Shown: in pieces, positions 28,355-43,181 of the stretch
Position numbering within the stretch: position 1 is the stretch's first letter
Layout of the letters: every line of letters begins with the position of its first letter
Origin: Petrosia ficiformis
Lineage: Eukaryota > Porifera > Demospongiae > Haplosclerida > Petrosiidae
Assembly: GCA_947044365.1 (NCBI GenBank)
Contig: OX345636.1
Coordinates: forward strand, 20,872,548-20,936,547
Length of the DNA stretch: 64,000 nt
Direction of reading: 5' to 3'
Position numbers and translations under genes: made by a program
The notes under the pieces: model-generated
Databases searched by the model: none
The model's input: only the letters and a program-made list of their open reading frames with translations
What the model was told of the DNA's origin: nothing

Positions 28355-31300
28355 TATATATATATCATGACTATATTTCTGTGCCTTGAATTACATGTGT
28401 ATTGTGTACATAATGTATAATTCTTCTTACCTCCTTCAACTACTACACTAAGACTTTGTGCAATTGGATTGGATAACAGTAGTTTAATATCTCCTACAGT
28501 ACCATGATCCTCACTGTAGTTATAAGCATTGAATTCAAAATTAACTGTAACATCTATAATACAAATTAAATTATGGATAATCATTGTACATTATTTCAAA
28601 TCTTTGTGATCTACACTTTTTACATAAGTATAATTATTATAAGTATACATGTAATTTAAATATAATATACAAATTATCTGTCATAAGGGTGCATGCATTA
28701 CCATCGTCATCAACAACAGTGATCATCATTTGAGATGGTTCAGCAATGTCAACTGGAGTAGGATCTCGTATTCCCAGGGTGAACAATGTATCAAGTTCTA
28801 AAGCAATATTATTATCAGTAACAGTGAACAAAAATGACTTGTTCTGAGGTTCTGGAGCATTAGCATCAAATGTAACTTGACCAATATCAATATCTGTGTA
28901 TGAGAAGAAATGTAATATTATTACATTATTATTACAACAAAGTATTAAGATTTGATTTAGGTTGAATAGTACACATAATTATACACTGCAACATGAATTT
29001 GGTACTACATTGTGTTAGTAATAAAATGACAACCACAAACACACTAATGCAAATTAAAAGTCATAATTATGCTTTGACAAGTCAAATTTCATTTTAAAAA
29101 AAAGCTGATATTCTTCAGTAAATGAAATGAATGCCACAAACACTACATCCACAAACACAACAATTATTATTATTATTACTAGAGAGAATGTTAGCATGCA
29201 TGCTAATCATTGTGGGGCAAGCCTGAGTGGGTGAGGTTAGAAAACATCTTGCAAACGCTGCCATCTTTATTCTCTTCAGTTTCTGTCTTTCTCACAAACT
29301 CTCTTCTCTTTGCTCAGCAGTCTCCTCAGCTCTTCAGTATTGCCCTCCATCTCTCAAGTCTCTTTGGTCATCTGTCTCCCTCTATTATGACCTCTACCAG
29401 CTTCTCTTTGGTTACTCAAAGGCACTTCTCTCTCCTCTACAGTTTCTGCAGCTTAATCTATACATGGACATGTGGCTTTCGAAATTCACAAATACATGAA
29501 AAAAAAAACATTTATGGAAACTAGCGAATGTGTATAAAAAGACATTTTATGGAATACGTACGAGTACATATATACATACAAGGCAAACTTTGCAGCAACC
29601 TGACAAGTGTGGGGCTTGCTCAGGATGATCCCAATTATTTACATTTGATAGGTGATTTGGTGGGTGTTTAAATATTTGATGATCTGATCCAAACCAGTTT
29701 TGATGAATATTACATTATACCTTCACCATAAGTGGCTTGCATGCATTACAATGTATGTATTGTGTTAGTCTGCAGGGTTTCATTTAGGAGGGGAGTTGCC
29801 CCCCAATATCTTTCAAATTGAAGTTTCTCCCCCCTCGACAAATTTTCTAAATGAAACCCTGATCTGTGTAAGTATTAATTGTTCTTACTAGTGTCTACAT
29901 CATAGATAGTTACTGTCAAATCTTGAATAAGTACTCCTCCCTGTAGAACTACAAAAATTGATTGATTTCCACCATTTTCAGAGAAAGTTGCTGAATTTCT
30001 GTCAAATCGGACTTCTACAACTGTGGATAAAATTAGGGAAGTTATAATTAATTTATTTGGAAAATATTTTAAATTTTAAGTGATATTTTAAACTTTCTCT
30101 ACAGTGCATTAAACATTATAATGTGGCATGATGGTGGGGCTCAATAAAGGTTAAAGGTTGAGATTAGATAATCGAGACCTTTGTTGGCTTGCCTGAGTGC
30201 CACCACATTATAATGCTTGTTGCACTATAACATATGGTATAAACATTTTAGTGCCTATCACTTGACATTTCTAGTGTGTATGGTTGCATTTTCACAGGTA
30301 GATGTGTATTAAATAGTTAATGCATTCTTGAGTAATTATGTTATTTAAAATGCCTAAAGTCATGTGATATAACACTAATGTATCTTACGATCATCATCTT
30401 CAATAACCACAAAAGAAGGAGTATCATCAATTACTAGATTAGTGCTGAGTACAGGTTGTGTTCCAGTGTAAGGTTGTAGAGTAACAGTGAAATTCTCAAA
30501 TAGTGTCTCTTTTCTATTGTCATTTGTTATTATCATTTCACGACAATATGGACCAGGTTGCAAGTGATTGAATCTTATGAAATTCAAAGTAGGTCGATAA
30601 TCCTCAAACCCTAGAGTGAATATTAAAATGCTAACACAAATTGTATAAAAATAATTATTAGTAATTAAACACTTACCTACAGAAGAAGCTGTATTATCTT
30701 CAGGAATAAAATCAATATTAAATGATGTTTTAAGTGTAGCACCAATAACTTCAGCACACACTGGTACAGTAACATCAGATTCAATCACATTATAAGTCCT
30801 GGAAGTGAATCTGATTGTAGCAGCTATATATAGAATATAAAATAAATACTTGATAATCACAATTCAAAGGAATAGCTTTTTAAAATTGTATAGGCAAGTA
30901 TTAAATTAGTGTTGTTTTGGTTCGCCAAAAATGACTACTTTTAGTTATAGTTATAGTAATGCCTGGATTCTCAAACGTTTAGTTTAGTAATAGTTTAATT
31001 AACTCAAATAAAATTAGGCTTACTAAAAGGGTTTTAGTTGTAGTTGTTAACTAAAACAACACTATTTTAAATATGTATAATTTTAAAATTCAAAACAAAT
31101 AACATACATAACAATAATTACTGATTTGATGTGATAGAAATAATTATCACAATTTTGAACATTATCATGACACCAGGAAAAGGCAGTACCAGATGTATCA
31201 CCTTTATCACCACCTTAGGTCTTATCTAAACAACTATTATGGCATCATCGTGTTTGTCTGTATCTATATCAACCTGACTTATCCTGTGTCTTTTCATTCT

Positions 31301-34300
31301 ATGTCTAACTCTATCAGATGTTAGCTGGGCTTCTTTCTCGATCAGATAGTGTTGTCCGTGTTTGTCTATGTCTCTCCCTATCAAAAGATCTCCTGAACTC
31401 TCTTTCTACTACTGTCTCCAAACATCTTCTCTCTCTTTGTCTAATTCTGTCACTGATTATCATTTATCTCTTCTCCAATCTTCTTTATAACGCTAAAATG
31501 TCAAATTTACTGTCAACGCATTAACGCCTCCTTTTATTACGTCATGTCAACGTGTGCACGTCAATATCTAATTTTCAGGGTCTTTCTTGCGGGTGAATTC
31601 GACAGACAGACAGACAGAGACACAGACAGACAACGGTTATATTATTATAGATAATTATTAAGGTAAATGGAAGTAACTTCAGACACTTTTTACTTGCTGA
31701 ACGGTTTACTGTATACTTGGCTTCCATGTTTTACTGCTGTAAGAGCTATCCCTGTAGCACACCTAAACTGACTTCTTAAGCTTATTCTTCAATTAGTTAA
31801 CGAATTGTTTTCGTGGTTAACTCCTGACATTTCTGTAAACTTAAGAAATCTGTGCTTCTTGGTATATTATACTTCATTGCAGCTTTCCCTAAGGGATATA
31901 TGTGTTGCTTTTTTAAAGTCTTTCATCTAAATATCATTCACTTTCATCATGACCTCTGTATAATCATCTATTAACCTTATGACATTAAACTATACACTAT
32001 CATTATTACATAATTATAAAGTCATCACATTCCAATTTGAGGCCATCGTGAATGTGAACTGACTTTAGCTACTTAATGTTCCATTCACTATAAATAAGAA
32101 GTTGACAATGTCCTTCCTTTGTGTCAAAGGTTAATTCTATCTCCACTCGAACATTTTTAGGTGACTAGTTGCAACAATTAATGTTTTGAAAATGGAATTT
32201 TGGGTTTTGTAATTTTCTTTTGAAAATTTATGAAATTTACTTATTTGCTTTCAAAAATTTATGAAATCATCTTTGAGAACAATTACTGTTTATTCAGCAG
32301 TTAATGGATCATACTTGTAGTGCTTCATAATGGGTGTACCTTTATTATTTAAATTTTTGTTTTTGAAAAAATGCATGATAGAAAATATCCAACTTGTTTT
32401 TCTGCATGTCTGGAGTTATGCACATTTGCCTTATTGATAATTCAGATACTTTAACAACATGATAATAGTGGCAGAAAACATAAACATTCATGATAATGCA
32501 CTTAACATTTTCCTAACACTGGGTAACTAAAATAGACAGACTGGTATTTAGATTTTAGATATTCCTAAAATTGCTGACACAAGACTACATATTTTGTATG
32601 ATTCTATCTTTGATTCACTACTGAACTAAGGGGTGAAAAACGTTTTATTAAAGCCGGGGTGAGGAATATCCCCTCAAAGAAACTATGTCAACCTTAAACA
32701 ATTCATTCCGGTGAGTGAGACACAGAAGAAAGTGGAAGGTTGACAGTCACTGAAGATGAAACCCACAACTACTGGCTTTAGCTACCTGTGCTTCAAATAC
32801 CAAGCTACAACAACCAGACATTATAGGTACATGTACCACTGCCAGACCTTCGGAATCCTCACTATACTACTTGAGACATGGGTACTGACTGTTTCAATCA
32901 AAACACCTGGTGAACTAGTTTATGTATGCACTACCAGAACCCCATTTTAGGAGTTGACTGAAACAATGGAGCAAAGGCATGCAAAATGGGTATTAATATT
33001 TTAATCATTGTCTCAGCTGGAAAGCAAACATTTGGCAGTCACTAGGGATTGAACCAGGAATACAGGCTTTAAGCATACAGTGCTGAGACCACTGCACTGA
33101 GCTACAACAACCAGACAATGATATGGTAGGTCAACAGGTCCTCTATACATACTGCACATAATAGTAGCAGAAAATATCACAGCTTATTAACTTATATAAG
33201 TAGACTATACAATAGAATAATGAGGTAATTCTTCATGTATATGTAAATACAAATATGCTTAAATAAGTTCTTACATGTTGTATCACATATTGTCACATTA
33301 GCATGATGTCTTTCAGGATCGAGTTCATAGTTTTGTTCCTTTTTTATAAAAACTGTAAATGTCTCTTTGTCTTCTAAAAACATATCATTAAGAGCAACTC
33401 CAACAGGAAAATAGATAGGTCTCAATTGCAGACTATCCATAACAAGTACAAAGTTCGGTGTATTGTTAACATTAGATGTGAAGTTGAAATCAACAGACTC
33501 TAAAAGAATATAGAAGCATTGAAATAATTATAACACAAACAGATGTGCATACTACTGCATTATACATTACACTACACTACTACTGAAATACACATACACT
33601 CCATAAATATACAGTAGTTATAATTATACAGTTGAAATATTTTGACAAATCAAGCACATAATTAATTTAAGTGGTAATGTAGTGTATATGAGGTACTAGT
33701 CAAGTGAAACTAATTAAAAACATACATGTACAGTAAAAGGTGCTGTAAGTGTTTGCAATAATTATAAATGGTTACGGTATACAGTTTGTTATTAATTATT
33801 CATGAGATACTTTTTTCCATTGTATCATAAACTGCAGTTTTTTTTTATAAAACGGTACAACAAACAATGAAAATTTTACTGTAAAAAGTCACAATTTCTT
33901 TGGCACTTGTTTCTTGCTGTCTTCTACTGAGCCACTGAGGTCTGCGGATCTTCTGCATCAAATCTAGCCACCAACAGTGCTTCTATTCTTGAATTCTCCC
34001 TATACCAACTACTTTTGGACTTATTTGAGGGTGAATCAAAGAGATTTTAGCTCTCTGAGCCATAGAACTGGAGATATAAAGTCACTGTCTCTTGCAGACA
34101 CCATTTTTATCCAGTCCATGACCACAAAAAGCTTCGTTTCTTGCCAATGTTTCGTTGGTAACCAGGGAATAAACTGACGCCAAAAAATAGTATGCACGCA
34201 CTTCCAATTTTGAAATGTAATCAGCTGTAGGCGACTTACCCCCGCATCACATGCCAATTAGGTGGGCAAAACACTATACTGTAACCTTAAACCACATATC

Positions 34301-37300
34301 TAACAAGAGATAGCAATAGGTACATTGGTAGTGCTCAATAATACAATATAATCGTGTGTTAATAATAACCACACACATGAACAATCATTTCTGTTCAAAG
34401 GAGACAGATTTCTTACAAAGTCAGCTAACTACTTGAGAATATTGAGCTTCATAAACTTTGATTCTAAACATTTTTACAACTGATATTGATACCAAATGAA
34501 ATGCCTGGCCCATAAACATTTCAGTAGATTATTTTCATAGGTATTATCAACATAGTGTATGGTTGTTAACCATACTTTATCACTGTGATATTTACTATGT
34601 ACCTATTATTATGAACTTTATAGCAAGAAATATTTTCCTTATTCTAAGCGAAGCATCTTAACTCAAATTTTTGAACTTCCATATCTCCACAATGGTGAGT
34701 TTTATATCTCTCATACTTACGTATCTTAGTGATCTATCTATCGATCAGAGTGTAACAGTCATTGATCTGATTGCCACTTTTCTACATTTACACCAGGGCT
34801 AAGTCACACCTGAATTTTCCAAACGTATGTTAAGTGCTGCACTTGTTAAGTGAGTTTACACACCACATAATTATTCCCAGTATAATGCAAATTGCTTCCT
34901 GGAGAGTACTGAGTCTGTATGCTACACTTGTATATATTATTATTATATTATATAATTATGTACAATGCTTATAGTAGTTATAAAACAACATTACTTGATT
35001 CATTCATCTATTTTATATACAGTCATACTCATTGCTGTTCCTGAAGATGCTGATAATCCTGGTGGAGGTAGTTCATCATTTACAATTGATCCAGTATTTT
35101 CATCATTTGTCTGGTTAATTCTCAATGATATTACTTCTCCTTCAAAAACGTTTACTGCTATCATATCAAATCCAATCTCAAAAGCTAGATAAAAAGGTAA
35201 CACAATTTGTGCTAAAAACTGGGCCATGTTTAGTTTCAATATAATAATTGGATATTTATAGTAATAATTGTCCAATTATTATTCATGTACCTTATTATAC
35301 TCCACCTTAATAACATGTTATATGAAACCGTTATTAAATTTGTGAATAATTCTTATGTTTAAAGTAGTAAGACAGGGAATGCCAAAGTAAAAGTATTTGT
35401 TCTACTAATGAATGGTGATTATGATGATGCATTAACAGCTAGTTATAGCACCAGCAAGGTCAACAATATATATTCAGATTACTATTTCAATCCTGTGTAA
35501 TGTTAGTAGATACTAATTGTCTGTGACAAATGTTGTTTAATTTTGTTCTTTTTTTCAAAAGAAGGTTTCCAGAACCCCCCCCCCCCCCCCTTTGCTACGC
35601 CACTAGTGTGGGCCTACAAAGTGTGTCTGCACTGAGCAAAGAAAGGGTAAAAAGAAGCTAACTGCTGCTGATCACTGTACAGACCTCTTGGTGTAATTAT
35701 AGACCATATGGTGCAATGATATTCAAACTGGTAGAAAGTTGTGTATGAAATAACATCTAATTCTTTCCATGCATTAGTCTCCCACAGTACTACTACTGAT
35801 ATCCGTTACCATTTTGAAATCAAATTCATCCCTAAAAATTTCTTCGTCACAGAAACCGTAAGCTAACTGCTAGTGATCAATATATAAAGTGTTTGGTTTT
35901 ACGATAGTCAATAGCAGAGATCTATTGTCTTCATGGTGAATTTTATAGTATATGTGCCGAGAAAATTAGAGGACAGACAACTTTGTTTTATTAATAAAGA
36001 TAAAAGAAAGGAAAACAAACTTGCCATCATCATCTCGTATACGAGCAATTTGAGTATCTTCATTTTCAGCAATACGAACATGACTATCATTAACAGTCAG
36101 TACCACTTCAAATATTTCAATATTTTCTACAACAAGATCTTCCGTAGTTGAAAATGATCTTTGAAGCTCTCTATCTCCATTATCAACAAATGTATACACC
36201 TGAGTTTCACCTGGTGTAAAATCTATAAAATAAGCAGAATAGTTTATAAAATATGAGTTACTACAATATACACTATTAATAATTATAGTTACTAGAACAT
36301 ACACAAGATTTATTTATAAATAATAATAACTATAATTGTCATAATCTTTTGCTAGGGATGACTACTTTAAGTTTATAGAACTTGCATAAATTATAATATA
36401 ATATTGAGGTTATATTATGGAGATGAATATTATAGAGATGATCTACCATCTGGTGAAGCCAGTTTGAAGTATGGTGGGTCAGCTGGATTAAATATGCGGA
36501 GTCTTGTAGTAACAGTGACGAAGACAGGAATATTTGGTTCAATTAGATTTCGTCTAACAATCACATTAGATCGATCTCCTTCAGTAACAACTGGAACTTC
36601 CTGAATTCCAACTATAAGCACTACATAACAATGAAGTGAAAATTCATCAATGTATTTGGTTAGTTGTCGTTACTGAGCCAGTTTAAGCATACAAAAGAGC
36701 TTTGCTAGTCCAGTTATTTTATGAATAATGAAAATAATATTATTCATAGAATCAAAAAGAAGGTTTTTGGACTACTCATTAAAACATTTGGTGATATTTA
36801 TAATTATAATCATATTCATTCTAATAAAATCAACATCAAAGAGAATAATAAACATCAAAGTGAAGAAACAATAATTATTTTTGCTAACATGTTGTTGCAC
36901 AATGCACAGCACTGGACTTAAACACCCACAATGATGATTAAACTGTTGTATTTTTTTGTAGGGTAAATGTTCACTATCTTATTCATGCTACACCTAGACT
37001 CACCCCTCTATTATCCAATGGGGGTTTGGTGGATTTACTGTTCATCAAGTGGTAATATATATATTGGTGAAAGATTAGCAGGAGGGATACCCACTATTCA
37101 TATTCACATACTACATGAATTAGTATGAAACACCATGTGAAGCAATCTGGTCAATGAATTTTATTAGCAGTTTTGTAACCACTTATGGCTCAATGAAATT
37201 TGGTGAAAGCACTTCACGAAATAATGTACAGTAAGTCCACCAGATCCTTTCCCATTGAATGCAAAGGGGTGGGTCTAGGCAAAGTGAGACTAATACCCAT

Positions 37301-38424
37301 TGATAGACATTATCTAGTCTATACAATTTAATTTGTATGTAATTGAGGTGAAATTTAGTTTCTATTAGTAGATAATACTGTAGCAATTTGGACTTTTGAA
37401 AGCGTAGTTTTATTACATGCAGTACATGTAGTTGCACCTACAGAATTAAATAATGATTATAATGATCAAATGTGTATAAACAATCAGGCTATTTTCAACT
37501 TCAGAGGTGCTGCATTCATGCACTATAGTATCAGTGATTTTAACCTTACCTGAGCATTCACAAATAAATACATATGAGGTTGATTGCGTTATTATGATAT
37601 GTAGGCATGAGAGAGTTACAAACAAAAGAAAACTGAAAAGTCAGAAATCTGATTATGGAATTGAAATCAGTCAGTTGGAGAAATTTCTAATTGTTTGATT
37701 ATCGATTTAACTTACCATCATCATCAGTGATAGTAATCTCGGTGGGAACTCCTAATGTAACATCTTGTGATGGTATTGAACTAATAATACTCAATTGATA
37801 AATTTCATTTGTTTCCAGTGCTGTGGTATCATCTGTTATGCCAAAGTCTGGTAGTGGAACTGAAACATCACCAGCTTGAAATATTACTGTTGAGTTAACA
37901 TCACTTCCAGATATAACAACTGTTGGAGGTTGTGTTCCAGGTCCTGAATATGCAATAGAATAGACATTGTAATTACTATACAACATATTATATATAAGAA
38001 GTAGTGTCTCTGTGTCAACCATTCGTTGTTCCAGTGCTTATCATAGTATATATATAATATTATATTACCAGTATACCCTGTTTTTAATATTATGCTTATT
38101 ATTTTAAGAATGAATTTGCTCACAAACTTTATTACTATTCTTATGATTCCAACGTATATAGCAGCAGGCAGTTTCACTTTCATGTTCTAAGGACACAAGT
38201 GAGCATGAGCAATTAATTCCACGTGGCTAAATTAATGAATACACTTATAAAAATGGGGTCCTAATTGAGATCAAATCTTCCCCATTGTTGAGACTGTCTT
38301 CTTTCATCACATCTGAACATATCATCTCGATACTTGTAGAGCAGAATTTTACAAAGAATGCGATTGGAATGGTGATGGAATCATTGTGATAGTTCAACAA
38401 ACAAAAAAAATGATTTGTCTGGAA

Positions 38425-38481
<57 letters not shown>

Positions 38482-41400
38482 TAAAGGATAATAAAAAACA
38501 TTTTCAATAAAATAAAAGAAAAAGCATGCGAACAAGGTTGGGAGGCTAACATAGGACCCAAAATTAAACAAACCACTTCCATAATTATAACCCTACATAA
38601 GTGCTATAAAGCAAACTACAAAATAGAAAGAGCTGTACTTATGTAGGATTATATGAATGATGTGAACATTTTTGTAAATAGCAGAAATACTGGTGTAAGT
38701 TATCTATAAATCATAAAATCATAAATTCATTAAAATTTGTTCCTCAATGAAGGTCAGTCAATTGAATATATCAATCATTTATGCCTTAACATTTTCTTTC
38801 ACTCTTACAAATGATGTCTATTCTCTATTTCACTTACAGAAATCAGTCAACTATTCAGTATTCCAATGCTAGTACATAATGTTATCATACAATGGCTTTA
38901 ATATTAAATATTATTATATTGATTATTATAAGATGTATTTGCTCACAAATGTTCTTACTACGCTTATGGCAACAAGCACTTCCTCCTTTTCAGTTTCCAT
39001 GTTTCGAGTACACAAATGCGCATTCGTAATTACATTTACCGGTATGTAATTTCACCTGTCTCATTTAATGAATACACTTATGAAAATGGCGTCCAATTCG
39101 AGATCAAATGTATGGGCAGCCATTTTCTTCCGTGCTATCCCTACATAGAGAGTACTACTGTACTCTCTGATATATCAACCTCCTTTGAGGTGTATATGTG
39201 AAATTTATACACTGTTATATTCCAAATATTGGAAGTTATAGATCACTCTACAACTTCTCAGTTTCCTGGTAAAGTGGCAAACACTGTAACTGGTAATAGT
39301 ATTGTGCAGGTGTCAATTAGGAAATTGTATAGGTGGAGTGTTAAAAAAACAACTATTGTTAGTTTGATAACTCTTGAAGATTCTAACTTTATTTGCTGCA
39401 CATGTGAGGCATTAAGAAAGCTACAGATGTGAAACTCATGCTCCGTTAGTTGCTGAAATACACCAAGGTGAGTGCATGAAAGTTGCAGGGCAACACCCAC
39501 ACTCTATCAAAGCTTCATAACTTCCGTATATTTAACAGCAAACTTGTTTGGATGGATAGAAGAACTTCTAGGAAAGCCATACATATCAACATCATCTTTC
39601 AATAGTTGCAGGAAGGTTGCAAGGCCAGTGTTTGGAGTAGTATAAATCAGCTATAGAATGCACATGTGGTCTGAATATAATCCCACACATGAGGGCATGC
39701 CACTTTCGTTGCTAGGAATTATATTCCGGTGATAAACCTCATGCGTATTCTATCATAAACCTCCACACCCAATTGAAAATGTACAGGCTATGGACTCATT
39801 ATGAGATCATGTATATGTAATAATTACATAAAATATGGTTAGGAGGTGTATATGCCAGACATATCACCCGCTATGAAGGAGGTTTATGTGGATATAAACC
39901 TGAGGCCTATAGGTCCAAGGGGTACATCCACAGAAAACTCTGAACACCAGCAGTTGGTATATCCAGCCATGGTTTGTATAATATATACTACAATTGAATT
40001 TTTGATGAGTGTATATGCAAAATGTACAACTAGCCACAGGAAATGGTTGCCATGGTAGCATAGTAATATATATAATATATATATATATATATCATGATGA
40101 AGCCACACATCAAAGTGTTCAGCAGTGCTATAAATCCCATATAGTGCATCTAGTGCATATAAATCCCTTTGATGTTTCATACATGCACAGTTGTGGTTAA
40201 CACATTTGAAAGTTTATTTAAACTTGAACAAGACTGAAGTTCTAAATTGGTGATTTTTACAGCATACGTGATTAAATTGATAACAAAAAGATTAAACAAA
40301 AACCATCTAAAAGTGTGGTAACATTAAGTACATCTGAACTCCACAGAAGGTTTTCTTCTTCTTTTGATATCCCTTCTGTATGCTTTGAGGCAGCTCCAAC
40401 ACCTGATGAACGCAAGTCCTTGAACAAATTATCAAGAGTAATGGTGAAGGTAGAAAACACAGGTATGCTTTTATCCAAAACTTTTGGATAAGAAGGGTTT
40501 TCTGACTTCATGTGTCTAAGGATGCCCGACAATAAGGAATACAGCGAAGTTGCTGGATACGGCTCGCCTGTATGAGTCCTAGTTTCAGCCACATATACAC
40601 TCAACCATCTGTTAAGGACTTCAGCAGAACAGGATGGGAGTAGAACTTCTTCCGGACACTTACAGGGTTTTTAACGTTGTATTCACAAAACCAATCAATA
40701 AAATTCTTCATGGCCCAGCGTGTACTTAATGTAGTATTTTTGGGGATTTTAACTTTAGATAACTCGTTGAGTTCCGAATCAGAAACTTTTTTGAAGCGGT
40801 TCTTCAAGGACAATGACAGTTTATGTTTCTTGGACGATGGAACATTCTCCTTGTCAGCCATCTCACTACAGACGAACATGTCACATGTACAATAATACGC
40901 ATGCGCAAATGTGTGACTTCATCATTACATATATTAGTTATATCACGCTCACTCATGCTATATTTGATTTATATGCACCTTGCCCTCGGGCTTGGTGCAT
41001 ATAAATCCAACATAGCACTCGTGGCATGATATAACTATTACATATATAACTATATATATATATGTAATATATATAAAATGCTAACAGGTCCTATATACAA
41101 AATATAGGACCTGTTAGCATTTTATATATATTACATATATTACATATATTACATATATTACATATATAAACGTACGTTTTGTGTTCGAGGATGTGACCAA
41201 GCCTGTGAGGGCTATATCACATCCATTATGATTATGAAGAATAATTATTTATATATCACAAAATGAGGGTCCTATACTTTGTATGAAGGACCTGTTAGCA
41301 TACTATACATAATACAATATATAGAACTCACCATATCAAAGGGATGATGTCACCATCATACTATATATATATATATAATATATATATATATCTCATAATG

Positions 41401-41731
41401 AGATTCATAGCCCACATATTTTCAATTGGGAGTGTAAGTTTATATTGTGCATATAAACCTTAAAATAGGTTGATATTTTAAATATAAACCTTCTGTTAAT
41501 AATCAGTCTCTATACAGAAATACTGGCTGAAATTCGATGGCAATTTCTTGCAGGACAATGCTATGTATGAATCTCATGCTAATATATATAACATGTTTTA
41601 TCTGTCTATATGTGTTATATAAACTTGCCATCTTGGTCGATATCACCCTCAAGCCTATGACCCTCGGGTGATATCTTTCCTTGTGGCAGGTTTATATCAT
41701 GCATATAGACCTCTGAAACATGTTATATATA

Positions 41732-41770
<39 letters not shown>

Positions 41771-42030
41771 TATATAGTATGCTAATACGTCCTATATACA
41801 AAATATAGGACCTGAGTTTTGTGTCCAAGGATGTGATATAGCCCGAGCTTGCGAGGGCTATATCACATTCGAGGACACAAAACGAGGGTCCTATATTCAG
41901 TATATAGGACCTATTAGCATACTATATACAATATATTGTATGATGGTGACATCTCCTGCATAGTGTGCAAATGGAAGGTCTATATACAATATATAGGACT
42001 CACCACATCAAAGGGATGATGTCACCATCA

Positions 42031-42065
<35 letters not shown>

Positions 42066-42690
42066 AAGCATACTATTGATTGCATCTACTAAATTTAGCG
42101 AAATTAGCGACAGGCATCAGAATCGCTAATACTAAGCTACGCAATAATTAAATTTAATTAGTTATTGTGTTTAATTAAAATTATATTTTTAAAAAATGAA
42201 TGAAATTATTATTAATCTTCGTCTTCACTCGAATCATCTGTTAATTGAATCAACATCTTCATCGTCAGAATGAATTGTTCTTAAGATTGCTTCAGTAGTA
42301 TCTTCAAATTTTCCATTAACAGGTTGTTGCTGTCGGTGCAGTCCATGGCAACACTCACTAACACAGGAATTTCTAGACCACCTTGCACGGGAGGAGATCA
42401 TCGGTAGTACACATCAATAACCTTTACAGTCACCTGTGCACCAAGGATTAGCATGAACTTGATGAACATAGAGATATACATGCACTTTGGCAAATGATCA
42501 ACAACTGCCTCCATCTCTATGCTGCTTGATTACTGCAATTGCATGACGATCAAAAGATTATTCATTATTATCCAAGCTGTTATTCTTTTTTAAAAATTGG
42601 GGTTTTGGACAAAAATGCTAAAATTAGTAACGCTAAATGTGAGATTAGTGGAAAACGCTAAATTTAGTAGACGCAATCAATAGTATGCTT

Positions 42691-42769
<79 letters not shown>

Positions 42770-43148
42770 TTATAGCACTTTCACGCATAACACCAAAGGT
42801 ACCGACTGTTCTATATTTTCCATATAGCACACTTTTTTTTACCACATCCTGTTCTATATTTTCCGGATGTTGTTTATAACACTAGAAAACAATGCGCTTA
42901 CCTCGAGTTTAGTGCAAGAACACTAAGTACTTCATTTTTCTTCTCCATTGCATCAATCCAAAGTACTATAAACCAGTTAAAGCACCGGGTTTGCTCGTGT
43001 TGTCTTGGAAAATATAGCACTGGGGGTGGGGTCTCGAAGCCTCATAAAGCACTCAGCTATGCCTCGTGCTTTATGAGCTTCTCGACCCCACCCCTCGTGC
43101 TATATTTCCTATACAACACTCGCACCAGTGCTTTAACTAATACATATA

Positions 43149-43181
<33 letters not shown>

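Noticed and set aside
42645..42879. Open frames of alternating Ile/Tyr on both strands
   Set aside because: They translate a (TA)n microsatellite.
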